DNA from: Flavobacterium sp. 245
Lineage (GTDB): Bacteria; Bacteroidota; Bacteroidia; Flavobacteriales; Flavobacteriaceae
NCBI RefSeq assembly: GCF_004362055.1
Contig: NZ_SNXB01000006.1
Location: forward strand, 1-64,000
Reading direction: 5' to 3'
Length of the DNA stretch: 64,000 nt
Under the pieces are notes generated by a model. It was not told the DNA's origin, did not search any database, and saw only the letters and a program-made list of their open reading frames with translations. Made by a program: the position numbers and the translations under genes. Numbering within the stretch: position 1 is the first letter of the stretch; every line of letters begins with the position of its first letter. Shown here one piece after another: positions 53,259 to 61,047 of the stretch.

Positions 53259-53864
53259 TTAAAGATCTTCTAGAAGCAGTAAATAAAGATTTTTTGCAAC
53301 ACTTCCGTATTGAGTAAAATCTTCTTCTTTAGCCTTTTCGAAATATTTTATAGTGGTAATGTTGGTTGGATAGTCTCTTTCGTATTTGCGTTTAATTGCG
53401 CTTAACCCATCACTTTTCATTGGCAGAATTTGGCTTGTAGTGGCAATTATGACAATGTTTGCAGGAAGTTCGTTTGGTTTGTCTTGTCTTATTTGTTTAG
53501 AAGAAAATAAAATTGAACCTTCATCGGCAATTAAATTTTCACAGGAAGCCAATAAAAATTTAGGCGCTTTAGGTGAAACATGAGGCAGTTTGTTTTCTTC
53601 TAATAAATGAAAAAGACCAGGTTCGTAACACAAAACTTCATTTTCAAACCAATCATTTTCTTCTAAAATATTTTCAAATTGTTCAGCAACTTCTTGTGTG
53701 TTTTCACAATACAAAAATTTACCGCCATTTTTCTTGAAATTGAAAATGAATTGTTCGTCTATAGATAAATGACTATTCTGAATAGGATTTCCTCCATATT
53801 CGCTTTCATTTTCTTCATCTGAAGCGGCATCACTCGAACCAAATATTTTTTTGAAAAAATTCAT
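53259..53864 (-). CDS. LUD domain protein
   Basis: A 201-residue soluble protein with the LUD (LutB/LutC-like, formerly DUF162) fold: FIFNFKKNGGKFLYCENTQEVAEQFENIL, then FLLASCENLIADEGSILFSSKQIRQDKPNELPANIVIIATTSQILP. LUD proteins are linked to lactate or glycolate use in several bacteria, but this short single-domain form is widespread without a lactate operon. It is 1 base upstream of cdsA, so it is part of the lipid unit. Its promoter lies in the ftsH terminator region. Confidence 0.85.
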   Translation of the reverse strand: MNFFKKIFGSSDAASDEENESEYGGNPIQNSHLSIDEQFIFNFKKNGGKFLYCENTQEVAEQFENILEENDWFENEVLCYEPGLFHLLEENKLPHVSPKAPKFLLASCENLIADEGSILFSSKQIRQDKPNELPANIVIIATTSQILPMKSDGLSAIKRKYERDYPTNITTIKYFEKAKEEDFTQYGSVAKNLYLLLLEDL

Positions 53865-53902
53865 TTTTATATGAAATACTTTACATGTTAATTGAAAACG
53901 TT

Positions 53903-53910
53903 CAAAGATA
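53903..53910 (-). promoter_or_regulatory. -7 promoter box of the LUD-cdsA-psd-ACBP-SOD operon
   Basis: TATCTTTG on the minus strand matches TAnnTTTG exactly, 38 bases upstream of the LUD gene start. It abuts the T-run of the ftsH terminator, so one transcript ends where the next begins. Confidence 0.55.
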
Positions 53911-53951
53911 AAAAAATCTTAATTCAAAAGGCTATTTTGAATTAAGATTTT
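53911..53951 (-). terminator. terminator after ftsH
   Basis: A perfect 17-base-arm hairpin (AAAATCTTAATTCAAAA / TTTTGAATTAAGATTTT, 53913-53929 and 53935-53951) followed on the minus strand by a T-run. It lies 28 bases past the ftsH stop. Confidence 0.92.
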
Positions 53952-53978
53952 AAAAAATATTACATATTTCTGAATTAT

Positions 53979-55904
53979 TTACGAAACCACTTCTTCCAGA
54001 TTTTTGTCAAAAGTGCGTTTTCCGAAAATAGTTTCTAAGTCATCTTTAAAAATAACTTCTTTTTCGATTAAAATATCTGCAAGCTGATTTAACTTGTCTT
54101 TATTGTCTTCAAGAATTTGAATAGCTCTTTGGTATTGTCCTTCAATTAATTCTGAGATTTCAGCATCGATAATTTTTGCCGTTTCGTCAGAATATGGTTT
54201 AGAGAAGTTGTATTCGCTTTGTCCGCTTGAATCGTAATAGGTAACATTCCCGATTTTATCATTCAAACCGTAAATGGTTACCATAGCACGGGCTTGGCGT
54301 GTTACTTTTTCTAAATCGCTCAAAGCACCAGTCGAAATTCTGTCAAAAGTTACTTTTTCAGCAGCTCTTCCGCCCATCGTAGCACACATTTCGTCTAGCA
54401 TTTGGTCAGTTCTTACGATTTGTCTTTCTTCTGGCAAGTACCAAGCTGCTCCTAAACTTTGTCCGCGAGGAACAATTGTTACTTTAATAAGTGGTGCAGC
54501 ATGCTCTAACATCCAGCTTACGGTAGCGTGACCCGCTTCGTGAATTGCAATTGCTCTTTTCTCTTCTGGAGTAATAATTTTATTTTTCTTTTCAAGACCA
54601 CCAATGATTCTGTCAACAGCATCAAGGAAATCCTGTTTGTCAACTGCAGTTTTATTGTTACGAGCGGCAATTAAAGCAGCTTCGTTACAAACATTAGCAA
54701 TATCAGCGCCAGAGAAACCTGGAGTTTGTTTTGCTAAGAAATCAAGATCAAGACCTTCAACTTTTTTAATTGGTTTTAAGTGAACTTGGAAAATTTCAGC
54801 TCTTTCGCGAATGTCTGGCAAGTCAACAAAAATTTGTCTGTCAAAACGTCCAGCACGCATTAAAGCTTTGTCAAGAACATCTGCTCTATTTGTTGCTGCT
54901 AAAACAATTACGTTTGAGTTAGTACCAAAACCATCCATTTCTGTCAATAATTGGTTCAACGTATTTTCTCTCTCGTCGTTTCCGCCAGACATATTGCTTT
55001 TTCCTCTTGCTCTACCAACAGCATCAATCTCATCGATGAAAATGATTGCAGGAGATTTTTCTTTTGCCTGTTTGAATAAATCACGTACACGTGACGCACC
55101 AACACCAACAAACATTTCAACGAAATCAGAACCTGACAATGAGAAGAATGGTACTTGAGCTTCACCAGCAACTGCTTTTGCAAGTAATGTTTTACCCGTT
55201 CCTGGAGGTCCTACAAGTAAAGCTCCTTTTGGAATTTTACCTCCCAAGTTGGTATATTTTTCAGGGTTTTTAAGGAATTCTACAATTTCCTGAATTTCCT
55301 CTTTTGCACCTTCTAGACCTGCAACATCTTTGAATGTTGTTTTGATATCTGTTTTTTCGTCAAAAAGTTTCGCTTTTGATTTTCCAATATTAAAAATCTG
55401 TCCACCTCCGCCAGCGCCTCCGCCAGACATTTTACGCATAATGAAAATCCATACACCAATAATAATGATGATAGGAAGCAGGCTGATTAAGATATCGCTC
55501 CAATTGTTTTTTTGAAGAAAATTGAAATCTTTTAATTTTCCTTCACCAACTGCTTTTTCAAGTTTAGTCTGGAAAATTTGATCGTTACCAATTTCTAAAG
55601 TATAGTGTGGTCCTTTGTTAGGATTTTTAAAAATATCTTTAGAAACTTTTTCATTCGCTTTATCTTTAAGTGCGGCAGGAGTAAGGTATACTTCAGCTTC
55701 AGCTTTATTATAAACGATTACTTTTTCAATTTGACCTTTTTCTAATAATGTATTGAATTTAGAAGAAGTCAATTGAGCAGGTTCGCTTAAGTTAGATCCT
55801 CCGGTTGCAAAACTTATAAATAAAAAAACTAAAAGTATTGCGGTATATATTAACCAAGGACTTATTTTAAATTTATTCGGATTTGGATTATTATCTTTAG
55901 CCAT
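53979..55904 (-). CDS. ftsH: ATP-dependent zinc metalloprotease FtsH
   Basis: A membrane-anchored AAA+ protease of 641 residues that degrades membrane and unstable regulatory proteins. Two membrane helices (about 15-33 and 140-156) flank a periplasmic segment. Then come Walker A GPPGTGKT (about 230), Walker B IIFIDEIDAVGRARG, the second region of homology (NVIVLAATNRADVLDKALMRAGRFDRQ), and the zinc-binding HEAGH motif (AIHEAGHATVSW, about 455) with the third ligand Asp further on. The gene follows rsfS by 15 bases and has its own terminator. Confidence 0.97.
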   Translation of the reverse strand: MAKDNNPNPNKFKISPWLIYTAILLVFLFISFATGGSNLSEPAQLTSSKFNTLLEKGQIEKVIVYNKAEAEVYLTPAALKDKANEKVSKDIFKNPNKGPHYTLEIGNDQIFQTKLEKAVGEGKLKDFNFLQKNNWSDILISLLPIIIIIGVWIFIMRKMSGGGAGGGGQIFNIGKSKAKLFDEKTDIKTTFKDVAGLEGAKEEIQEIVEFLKNPEKYTNLGGKIPKGALLVGPPGTGKTLLAKAVAGEAQVPFFSLSGSDFVEMFVGVGASRVRDLFKQAKEKSPAIIFIDEIDAVGRARGKSNMSGGNDERENTLNQLLTEMDGFGTNSNVIVLAATNRADVLDKALMRAGRFDRQIFVDLPDIRERAEIFQVHLKPIKKVEGLDLDFLAKQTPGFSGADIANVCNEAALIAARNNKTAVDKQDFLDAVDRIIGGLEKKNKIITPEEKRAIAIHEAGHATVSWMLEHAAPLIKVTIVPRGQSLGAAWYLPEERQIVRTDQMLDEMCATMGGRAAEKVTFDRISTGALSDLEKVTRQARAMVTIYGLNDKIGNVTYYDSSGQSEYNFSKPYSDETAKIIDAEISELIEGQYQRAIQILEDNKDKLNQLADILIEKEVIFKDDLETIFGKRTFDKNLEEVVS

Positions 55905-55919
55905 TAGAAAAATTTTTCT

Positions 55920-56291
55920 TTAGTATTTGTTTTCGATTGTAGTTATTTTGGCGTCACCCCAAAGGCTTTCGATATTATAGTATTCACGAATGTGTTTCTG
56001 GAAAACATGTACCACGATATGCACATAATCCATCAGAACCCATTCTGCGTTGTCGGTTCCTTCTACGTGCCAAGGTTTATCTTTTAAGTCTTTAGATACT
56101 GTTTTTTGAATAGAGTTTACGATGGCGTTAACTTGGGTGTTTGAAGATCCATTGCATATGACAAAATAGTCACATACAGCCGTATCTATTTCTCTTAAGT
56201 CAAGAATATCGATATCATTTCCTTTTACTTCCTCAATCCCTTTGATTATGTTCGCCAATAGAACATCATTATTAATAGTCTTTTTCGCCAT
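55920..56291 (-). CDS. rsfS: ribosomal silencing factor RsfS
   Basis: A 123-residue protein of the Oligomerisation/RsfS family that binds ribosomal protein L14 and blocks subunit joining under nutrient limitation. Core motifs are DILDLREIDTAVCDYFVICNGSSNTQVNAI (about 43-72), KDKPWHVEGTDNAEWVLMDYVHIVVHVFQKHIREYYNIESLWGD. It stands first in the rsfS-ftsH unit, which is frequent in Bacteroidota. Confidence 0.95.
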   Translation of the reverse strand: MAKKTINNDVLLANIIKGIEEVKGNDIDILDLREIDTAVCDYFVICNGSSNTQVNAIVNSIQKTVSKDLKDKPWHVEGTDNAEWVLMDYVHIVVHVFQKHIREYYNIESLWGDAKITTIENKY

Positions 56292-56308
56292 GAATTATTT
56301 TATATGAA

Positions 56309-56342
56309 TTTGTAAAGTTACCAAATTTTGTGATTATTTTTG
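56309..56342 (+). promoter_or_regulatory. promoter of birA
   Basis: TTTG at 56309-56312, 22 bases, then TATTTTTG at 56335-56342, an exact TAnnTTTG match, 42 bases before the birA start. The spacing is at the upper end of the usual range. Confidence 0.45.
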
Positions 56343-56384
56343 AACCTTAACAAAATATTAAATTAAGTTATTTAAATTACTTGA

Positions 56385-57125
56385 ATGAAACTAATCAAAC
56401 TCGATGCCATAGATTCTACAAATGACTTTCTTAAAGCGTTAGCAAGTCAGGATGAACTCGATAATTTTACCGTGGTAACGGCTGAAAATCAGACAAAAGG
56501 AAAAGGGCAAATGGGGGCGAAGTGGCAGTCAGAATCAGGTAAAAACTTAATTATGAGTGCCTTGGTAAAGGAATTTATTTATAATAACGAACAGGTATTT
56601 AATTTAAGCTTAATAGTCTCATTGAGTGTAATTGAAGTTTTAAAATCTTTAAATATTCCTGATTTAAGTATAAAATGGCCAAACGACATTATGTCATACA
56701 ATAAAAAAATTGGTGGCATATTAATCGAAAATACCATCAAAAGTGATGGCAGAATCGTGTCAGTTGTCGGTTTGGGACTAAATGTCAATCAAACAAATTT
56801 TGATGAATTGCCAAATGCTTCTTCATTGGCAGTCATTTTAGGCAGTTCTATAAACAAAGATATTTTACCGGAATTGATTATCGAAAAAATAAAGCAAAAA
56901 ATAGGTTCTTGGACTGTTTCGGCTTCCTTTTTTTGGGAAGATTATTTCAATTCGCTTTTCCGAAAAGGTGTTCCAATGCCTTTTAGAAATCTTGATCCTA
57001 ATTCATCTGGACAAAATTTTATGGGAATAATCCAAGGTGTGTCTTCAATTGGAAAATTGCAGGTTTTACTTGAGGATGATTCGGTTTCAGAGTTTGATAT
57101 TAAGGAAGTTCAGATGCTTTATTGA
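56385..57125 (+). CDS. birA: biotin--[acetyl-CoA carboxylase] ligase
   Basis: Attaches biotin to the biotin carboxyl carrier protein. A 246-residue short form without the DNA-binding HTH of the E. coli repressor BirA. The biotinyl-AMP loop is ENQTKGKGQMGAKWQSESGKNL (about 30-52) and SIKWPNDIMSYNKKIGGILIENTI (about 93-116) with the biotin-site lysine. The C-terminus forms an SH3-like domain. The gene diverges from rsfS and is followed by short GTTCTAAG-type repeats. Confidence 0.93.
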   Translation: MKLIKLDAIDSTNDFLKALASQDELDNFTVVTAENQTKGKGQMGAKWQSESGKNLIMSALVKEFIYNNEQVFNLSLIVSLSVIEVLKSLNIPDLSIKWPNDIMSYNKKIGGILIENTIKSDGRIVSVVGLGLNVNQTNFDELPNASSLAVILGSSINKDILPELIIEKIKQKIGSWTVSASFFWEDYFNSLFRKGVPMPFRNLDPNSSGQNFMGIIQGVSSIGKLQVLLEDDSVSEFDIKEVQMLY

Positions 57126-57126
57126 A

Positions 57127-57163
57127 AAAGGTTCTGAGATACTGAGTTGCTAAGGTTCTAAGT
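57127..57163. repeat. GTTGCTAAGGTTCTAAG short repeat
   Basis: AAGGTTCTGAGATACTGAGTT followed by GCTAAGGTTCTAAG lies between the convergent birA and 57168-57827 genes, in the same family as the repeats at 22324-22455, 45476-45513 and 57935-57963. Confidence 0.65.
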
Positions 57164-57167
57164 TTTT

Positions 57168-57827
57168 TTAACTTGGATTAACTATTGTTTTTGCTTTCGG
57201 CTCTATTTTTCTGTTCCAGTAAATGATATAAAAGGTTCCTAGAATTGAAGGAGTGATCCAAGCAATTAAACTGCCAATTCCTAGTCCGGCTACAATATAT
57301 GCTGTAATTGAGGCTATTAAAGCGCCAACCATTTTTCCAATATGTTTTGAGAGCCAATTTCTATTAGTTTCTGAAAAGTTTCTGTAAAAGATAAAATCTT
57401 TAGCGGTCATAAATAGGCCAAATCCGCCAAAAAAAGTAAATAATATTCCGTTTGTAATGTTGTTTAACTGGCAGTACAAACCAATTGAAATCATAATTAC
57501 AGAAAAGAATAGCATAGTTCCTGAGATTATCTTGTCTAATAAGTCGGCTTTTGGTTTAGTTTTAAAACTTAACGCTCTGTTTCCAGAAATAACAAGGTAA
57601 ATAGTAAATAAGCCAATTAAGAATAGAAATATATTTTGATGTTTTGGCATCCAGCAAATCGGCAGTGAAATTAGAGAACTAGTTATCATCCCGATAGAGA
57701 ACAGTTTTCCCATTCTTTTATGAAGTTTTCCGCCTTTTTTGACAATAACACTTCCAATTCCTGTAATCAGTCCAATTCCGCCAAAAAAAGCATGAATGTA
57801 AATTAAAATCTTAATAGCTGGTTCCAT
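57168..57827 (-). CDS. DUF2306-type membrane protein
   Basis: A 219-residue integral membrane protein with seven hydrophobic segments, no signal peptide and few polar clusters. The first part (ILIYIHAFFGGIGLITGIGSVIVKKGGKLHKRMGKLFSIGMITSSLISLPICW) resembles DUF2306/PepSY-like membrane proteins; a His in HAFFGG and another in KLHKRMGK are conserved in that group, though the family cannot be fixed by eye. It is convergent with birA and lies 3' of SRPBCC on the same strand. Confidence 0.7.
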   Translation of the reverse strand: MEPAIKILIYIHAFFGGIGLITGIGSVIVKKGGKLHKRMGKLFSIGMITSSLISLPICWMPKHQNIFLFLIGLFTIYLVISGNRALSFKTKPKADLLDKIISGTMLFFSVIMISIGLYCQLNNITNGILFTFFGGFGLFMTAKDFIFYRNFSETNRNWLSKHIGKMVGALIASITAYIVAGLGIGSLIAWITPSILGTFYIIYWNRKIEPKAKTIVNPS

Positions 57828-57978
57828 TTTGATATGTTTTAGTTTGATGATTCAAACTTCGATCAATATTTCAACGGAGAATAATTTTTGTTTCTGAACT
57901 GTTCCTTTTTGAGGATGAAATGTTTTTTGTGAAAGTTTCTGAGTAGCTAAGGTTCTAAGGTTTTAAATTAACATGACA

Positions 57979-58008
57979 AAAAAAGTCCAATCGAACGATT
58001 GGACTTTT
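57979..58008 (-). terminator. terminator after the SRPBCC gene
   Basis: AAAAGTCCAATCG / CGATTGGACTTTT stem (57981-57993 and 57996-58008) with flanking A-run, 33 bases past the SRPBCC stop. Short GTTCTAAG-type repeats lie just beyond (57935-57963). Confidence 0.88.
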
Positions 58009-58041
58009 CATTTATAATTCACAATTAATAATGGTACATTA

Positions 58042-58434
58042 TTAAAGTTTAGTCATATTATTTGCTAGAGTTTCAATAAACTTGCTGATTGGCCCTTTGA
58101 TCATCATTGCCATCATAGCGTTGAATTCACCCTCAAAAAATAATTGAACAGCACTTTCTGAATCAGAAACACTGTCAATATTTGAAGTCAAAGTAAACGG
58201 AAGTTTATCACTTGCAGCGCCTAAAACAATTTTGTTTGGAGCCACTTTATCTTTCATTTTTAATTTGATTTCCGGCATACCTTTTAATCCAAAAATAAAA
58301 GCATCTTCGCCAATTACTTCAAATTTAGCGATATTATCCGGCATTAATTTTTCAAAATTCTTAACATCAGTCAATTGATCAAATAAATCTTGAGCTGATT
58401 TCTGAACAGTAACTTTTGGACTTTCTAAGTTCAT
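58042..58434 (-). CDS. SRPBCC family protein
   Basis: A 130-residue soluble protein of the START/SRPBCC ligand-binding fold: MNLESPKVTVQKSAQDLFDQLTDVKNFEKLMPDNIAKFEVIGEDAFIFGLKG, then a central hydrophobic strand pattern and C-terminal helix MMAMMIKGPISKFIETLANNM. No ligand or enzyme function can be assigned. It lies 147 bases downstream of pyrE on the same strand; this pairing is conserved in flavobacteria. Confidence 0.78.
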   Translation of the reverse strand: MNLESPKVTVQKSAQDLFDQLTDVKNFEKLMPDNIAKFEVIGEDAFIFGLKGMPEIKLKMKDKVAPNKIVLGAASDKLPFTLTSNIDSVSDSESAVQLFFEGEFNAMMAMMIKGPISKFIETLANNMTKL

Positions 58435-58438
58435 ATTG

Positions 58439-58467
58439 TGTTTTTTGTTTTTGTTTTTGTTTTTTTA
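58439..58467. repeat. T-rich hexamer tract
   Basis: A TGTTTTTTGTTTTTGTTTTTG tract of GTTTTT units (about 58439-58467), upstream of the SRPBCC start, followed by CGCAAAGAACGCAAGG repeat-like sequence (about 58469-58500). Confidence 0.6.
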
Positions 58468-58581
58468 CCGCAAAGAACGCAAGGTTTTTTTCTTTACTAG
58501 GACTTTATAAACGCTAAGTTCGCAAAGCTGAAACTTTAAATAAATTCCAAAAGGAGCAAAGCTACTTTTAGAAATCTAAAA

Positions 58582-59226
58582 TTAATCCTGTCCCCAAGTC
58601 GATGGGCTCACGCTCCATTCTTGCAAGGTAGATTGCTGTTCTTCTGTTATATATTGTTTTTGAACCGCTAAATCCAATAGATTTTCATAGTTGCTCAAAG
58701 TATATAAATCAATATTAGCTTTTTTAAAGTTTTCTTCGGCAACGCCAAAGCCATATGTAAAAATCGCCGCCATACCTTTAATATTGGCACCTTCATTGCG
58801 CAAAGCTTCAACAGCTAATAAACTGCTGTTTCCAGTACTAATTAAATCTTCGACAACCACAACATTTTGACCTTTTTGTAAAAAACCTTCAACTTGGTTT
58901 TGTCTTCCATGTTTTTTTGCTTCCGGACGCACATATACAAATGGCAATCCAAGACTTTCGGCAACAAGAATACCAATTCCAATCGCACCAGTAGCGACAC
59001 CGGCAATTACGTCAGGTTTTCCAAATTGCTTTTCAATATTCTTCGCAAACTCATCACGAACATAGTTTCGGATGATCGGAAATGAAAGAATTAACCTATT
59101 ATCGCAGTAAATAGGAGATTTCCAACCAGAAGCCCATGTAAAAGGATTTTCGGGATTCAATTTAATTGCATTTATTTGCAAAAGCAATTCGGCTGTTTTT
59201 TCGGCAGTATCTTTATTAAAAATCAT
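58582..59226 (-). CDS. pyrE: orotate phosphoribosyltransferase
   Basis: Makes orotidine monophosphate from orotate and PRPP in pyrimidine synthesis. With the start at 59226 (MIFNKDTAEKTAELL) it has 214 residues, the family length. Motifs: NPENPFTWASGWKSPIYCDNR near the N-terminus and the PRPP loop VVVEDLISTGNSSLLAVEAL (about 120-139). An upstream ATG at 59259 would add 11 residues lying across the promoter and is rejected. The gene diverges from NUDIX with 7 bases between the two start codons. SRPBCC follows on the same strand. Confidence 0.95.
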   Translation of the reverse strand: MIFNKDTAEKTAELLLQINAIKLNPENPFTWASGWKSPIYCDNRLILSFPIIRNYVRDEFAKNIEKQFGKPDVIAGVATGAIGIGILVAESLGLPFVYVRPEAKKHGRQNQVEGFLQKGQNVVVVEDLISTGNSSLLAVEALRNEGANIKGMAAIFTYGFGVAEENFKKANIDLYTLSNYENLLDLAVQKQYITEEQQSTLQEWSVSPSTWGQD

Positions 59227-59230
59227 AGTA

Positions 59231-59260
59231 CAAATGTATAAAGTTTTTGTGAACGACAAA
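59231..59260 (-). promoter_or_regulatory. promoter of pyrE overlapping the NUDIX start codon
   Basis: On the minus strand TTTG (59260-59257), 18 bases, then TACATTTG (59238-59231): both elements of the Bacteroidota consensus. The last base of the -7 box is 5 positions from the pyrE ATG, so the transcript is leaderless or nearly so. The NUDIX ATG (59234-59236) lies inside the -7 box. Confidence 0.6.
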
Positions 59261-59845
59261 CCACTTTTTTTGACAAATGAAATCTCACGTGAAACAGATT
59301 TTCAATTGTTCTTGTTAGAAAGTATTGATATCGAACAGCTTATTATAAAAATTTTTCAAAATAAAATTCAAAAAGCTATTCTTTATCATCCTGACGAAAG
59401 TGAAATTATGAAAACCCTGAAAGCCAAAATTCCGGTAAATAAAGCCGGCGGAGGTTTTGTGTACAATAAAAAAGGCGAGGTTTTATTTATCTTCAGAAAC
59501 GGAAAATGGGATCTTCCAAAGGGCGGTATCGAGAAAGGCGAGGATATTGAAGTTACCGCAATGCGTGAAGTCGAAGAAGAAACTGGCGTAAACAAATTGC
59601 GTATCATTAATAAACTTCAAAAAACCTATCATATTTTTAAACGCAACGGAAAATACAAACTTAAAATCACACATTGGTTTGAAATGCAGTCTGATTTTGA
59701 AGGAATTCCGCACGGACAAATTGAAGAAGGAATCGAAAAAGTAGCTTGGCTTAATCCTGAGCAAATTAAAGAGGCCTTAAAAAACTCCTACGAAAATATT
59801 AAACTGCTTTTTGAAGAGGAGAATAAAATTTCCGTAGAAGAATAG
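59234..59845 (+). CDS. NUDIX hydrolase
   Basis: A 203-residue NUDIX enzyme. The NUDIX box GGIEKGEDIEVTAMREVEEETGV spans about residues 96-118 with all core glutamates. The N-terminal about 70 residues form an unassigned domain (MYKVFVNDKPLFLTNEISRETDFQLFLLES). The substrate is unknown; family members hydrolyse nucleoside diphosphate derivatives. It diverges from pyrE with 7 bases between the starts. The adjacency to a pyrimidine gene hints at nucleotide housekeeping but is not proof. Confidence 0.9.
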   Translation: MYKVFVNDKPLFLTNEISRETDFQLFLLESIDIEQLIIKIFQNKIQKAILYHPDESEIMKTLKAKIPVNKAGGGFVYNKKGEVLFIFRNGKWDLPKGGIEKGEDIEVTAMREVEEETGVNKLRIINKLQKTYHIFKRNGKYKLKITHWFEMQSDFEGIPHGQIEEGIEKVAWLNPEQIKEALKNSYENIKLLFEEENKISVEE

Positions 59846-59872
59846 ATAATCTAGATCTTAAAATAAAAAATC

Positions 59873-59903
59873 AAGAAGCTAGATCAAATATTTTTAGCTT
59901 CTT
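59873..59903. terminator. hairpin between NUDIX and lipoprotein genes
   Basis: AAGAAGCTA / TAGCTTCTT (59873-59881 and 59895-59903) with a 13-base loop, between convergent genes. The stem is short and weak, so termination is plausible only. Confidence 0.5.
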
Positions 59904-59909
59904 AGAACT

Positions 59910-60812
59910 TTATTTATACGTATATGAAATCTCAGTTCGCAAATTAACATCTACGATTCCGTTAGTTGTTGACGTATATAATATAGTTTGTTTCTCCATT
60001 TGATTTTTATCATTTAAACTATAATTAAACGTTGAATTTATGATCTGTGTATGGTCGTTCGGATTTATCGGATCCGCATAAGTAGACTTATGTTCTGAAA
60101 TCAAATTTTCAGAAAGCCCAATCAAAATTGAATTGCCGGGGTGTATACTACTTAAAAAACTATTGAGCTTCCATTCTTTTCCAAAAACGAATTGATTGTA
60201 TTGAAGTTCATTTTTTAAATTACTGTATTTGTATTTTGTGGAAGTACCTTTAACATTTTTATCAAACAAAGAAGTCTCTGTCAGATTACCATTTTCAAAC
60301 GTATAAACATAACTATAATTGCTATTTATTTCATGTTCTTTAACGATGTTTTGATTTGCATCAAGCAGGAATTCAGTTGTTTGCGAGTTTCCTGATTCAT
60401 AAGTAATCGTGCAAAGTATTTTATCCGAAAAATAAGTAAAGGTATATTTAGCCGTACTCAAATCAGGATTAACATTACCCGGAATCTTGTTATATTCAAT
60501 AATTCGGCCTTTATCGTCGTAGATGTATGTTGTTGTTCTTAAAATTAATCCTACGTCCCAATTTTCTATTACTTTAGAAACTAATCCTTTATCATTATAA
60601 GTGTATTCATCACGATATCCCGGACTTTCATATTCAATGTTGACCAATTTATTATCGGCAAAATGGAACGTTTTATGCCTCCATAATTCATTATCCAGAT
60701 ACTGATTCTCCTGAATACTAACAAGATCGGTTTTATTTTCTGAACTGCCTAATTCTTCATTCGAACATGAAATCATAGAAAGTCCAACAAGTAATAGCAC
60801 TATTTTTTTCAT
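59910..60812 (-). CDS. lipoprotein with YD-repeat-like strands
   Basis: A 300-residue exported lipoprotein (MKKIVLLLVGLSMISCSNEE, lipobox MISC, Cys at 16). The body alternates short strands with aromatic-tyrosine patterns (NKLVNIEYESPGYRDEYTYNDKGLVSKVIEN; TYIYDDKGRIIEYNKI; NGNLTETSLFDKNVKGTSTKYKYSN) that resemble YD/RHS-type repeats. It is too short for an RHS toxin and lacks a C-terminal toxin domain, so it is likely a surface-exposed beta-rich lipoprotein of unknown function. Confidence 0.72.
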   Translation of the reverse strand: MKKIVLLLVGLSMISCSNEELGSSENKTDLVSIQENQYLDNELWRHKTFHFADNKLVNIEYESPGYRDEYTYNDKGLVSKVIENWDVGLILRTTTYIYDDKGRIIEYNKIPGNVNPDLSTAKYTFTYFSDKILCTITYESGNSQTTEFLLDANQNIVKEHEINSNYSYVYTFENGNLTETSLFDKNVKGTSTKYKYSNLKNELQYNQFVFGKEWKLNSFLSSIHPGNSILIGLSENLISEHKSTYADPINPNDHTQIINSTFNYSLNDKNQMEKQTILYTSTTNGIVDVNLRTEISYTYK

Positions 60813-60904
60813 TTTACTTTTTGTTTTCGTTATATTTTATAAGTACAAAAAGCTTGAAAAGGTTGCGTTGCGGTTGAAGACTAAAATTTGAAGTTTAAAA
60901 ATTT

Positions 60905-61033
60905 GGGCGTGCCAGTATTTACAAAAAGACCCAATCAACTTTGCGTTCATTGGGTCTTTTTGTAAATACTGTCGGGCTTTCGCTGCTACTTCGGTAGCTT
61001 AGCTCTATCCCTCACGCAAAGCTGCACTTTGCG
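60905..61033. repeat. composite palindromic element (GGGCGTGCC ... CCTCACGC)
   Basis: The outer parts GGGCGTGCC at 60905-60913 and TCCCTCACGC near 61008-61017 frame a perfect 23-base-arm palindrome (60913-60935 and 60949-60971) and a short GCTAC-TTCG-GTAGC hairpin (about 60985-60998). A CGCAAAG/CTTTGCG stem (61015-61033) follows. I recall GGGCGTGCC, TCGGGCT and CCTCACGC motifs as recurrent in flavobacterial intergenic DNA, with a variable hairpin between. It lies past the stop of the TonB_C lipoprotein gene (61048). Confidence 0.75.
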
Positions 61034-61047
61034 AGTAGTTTTCTATT

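Noticed and set aside
59227..59259. pyrE start at 59259
   Set aside because: It would add 11 residues, overlap the NUDIX gene start and lie upstream of a well-formed promoter; 59226 gives the family length.
59910..60812. RHS/YD-repeat toxin
   Set aside because: The protein is only 300 residues, is a lipoprotein and has no C-terminal toxin domain or immunity gene next to it.
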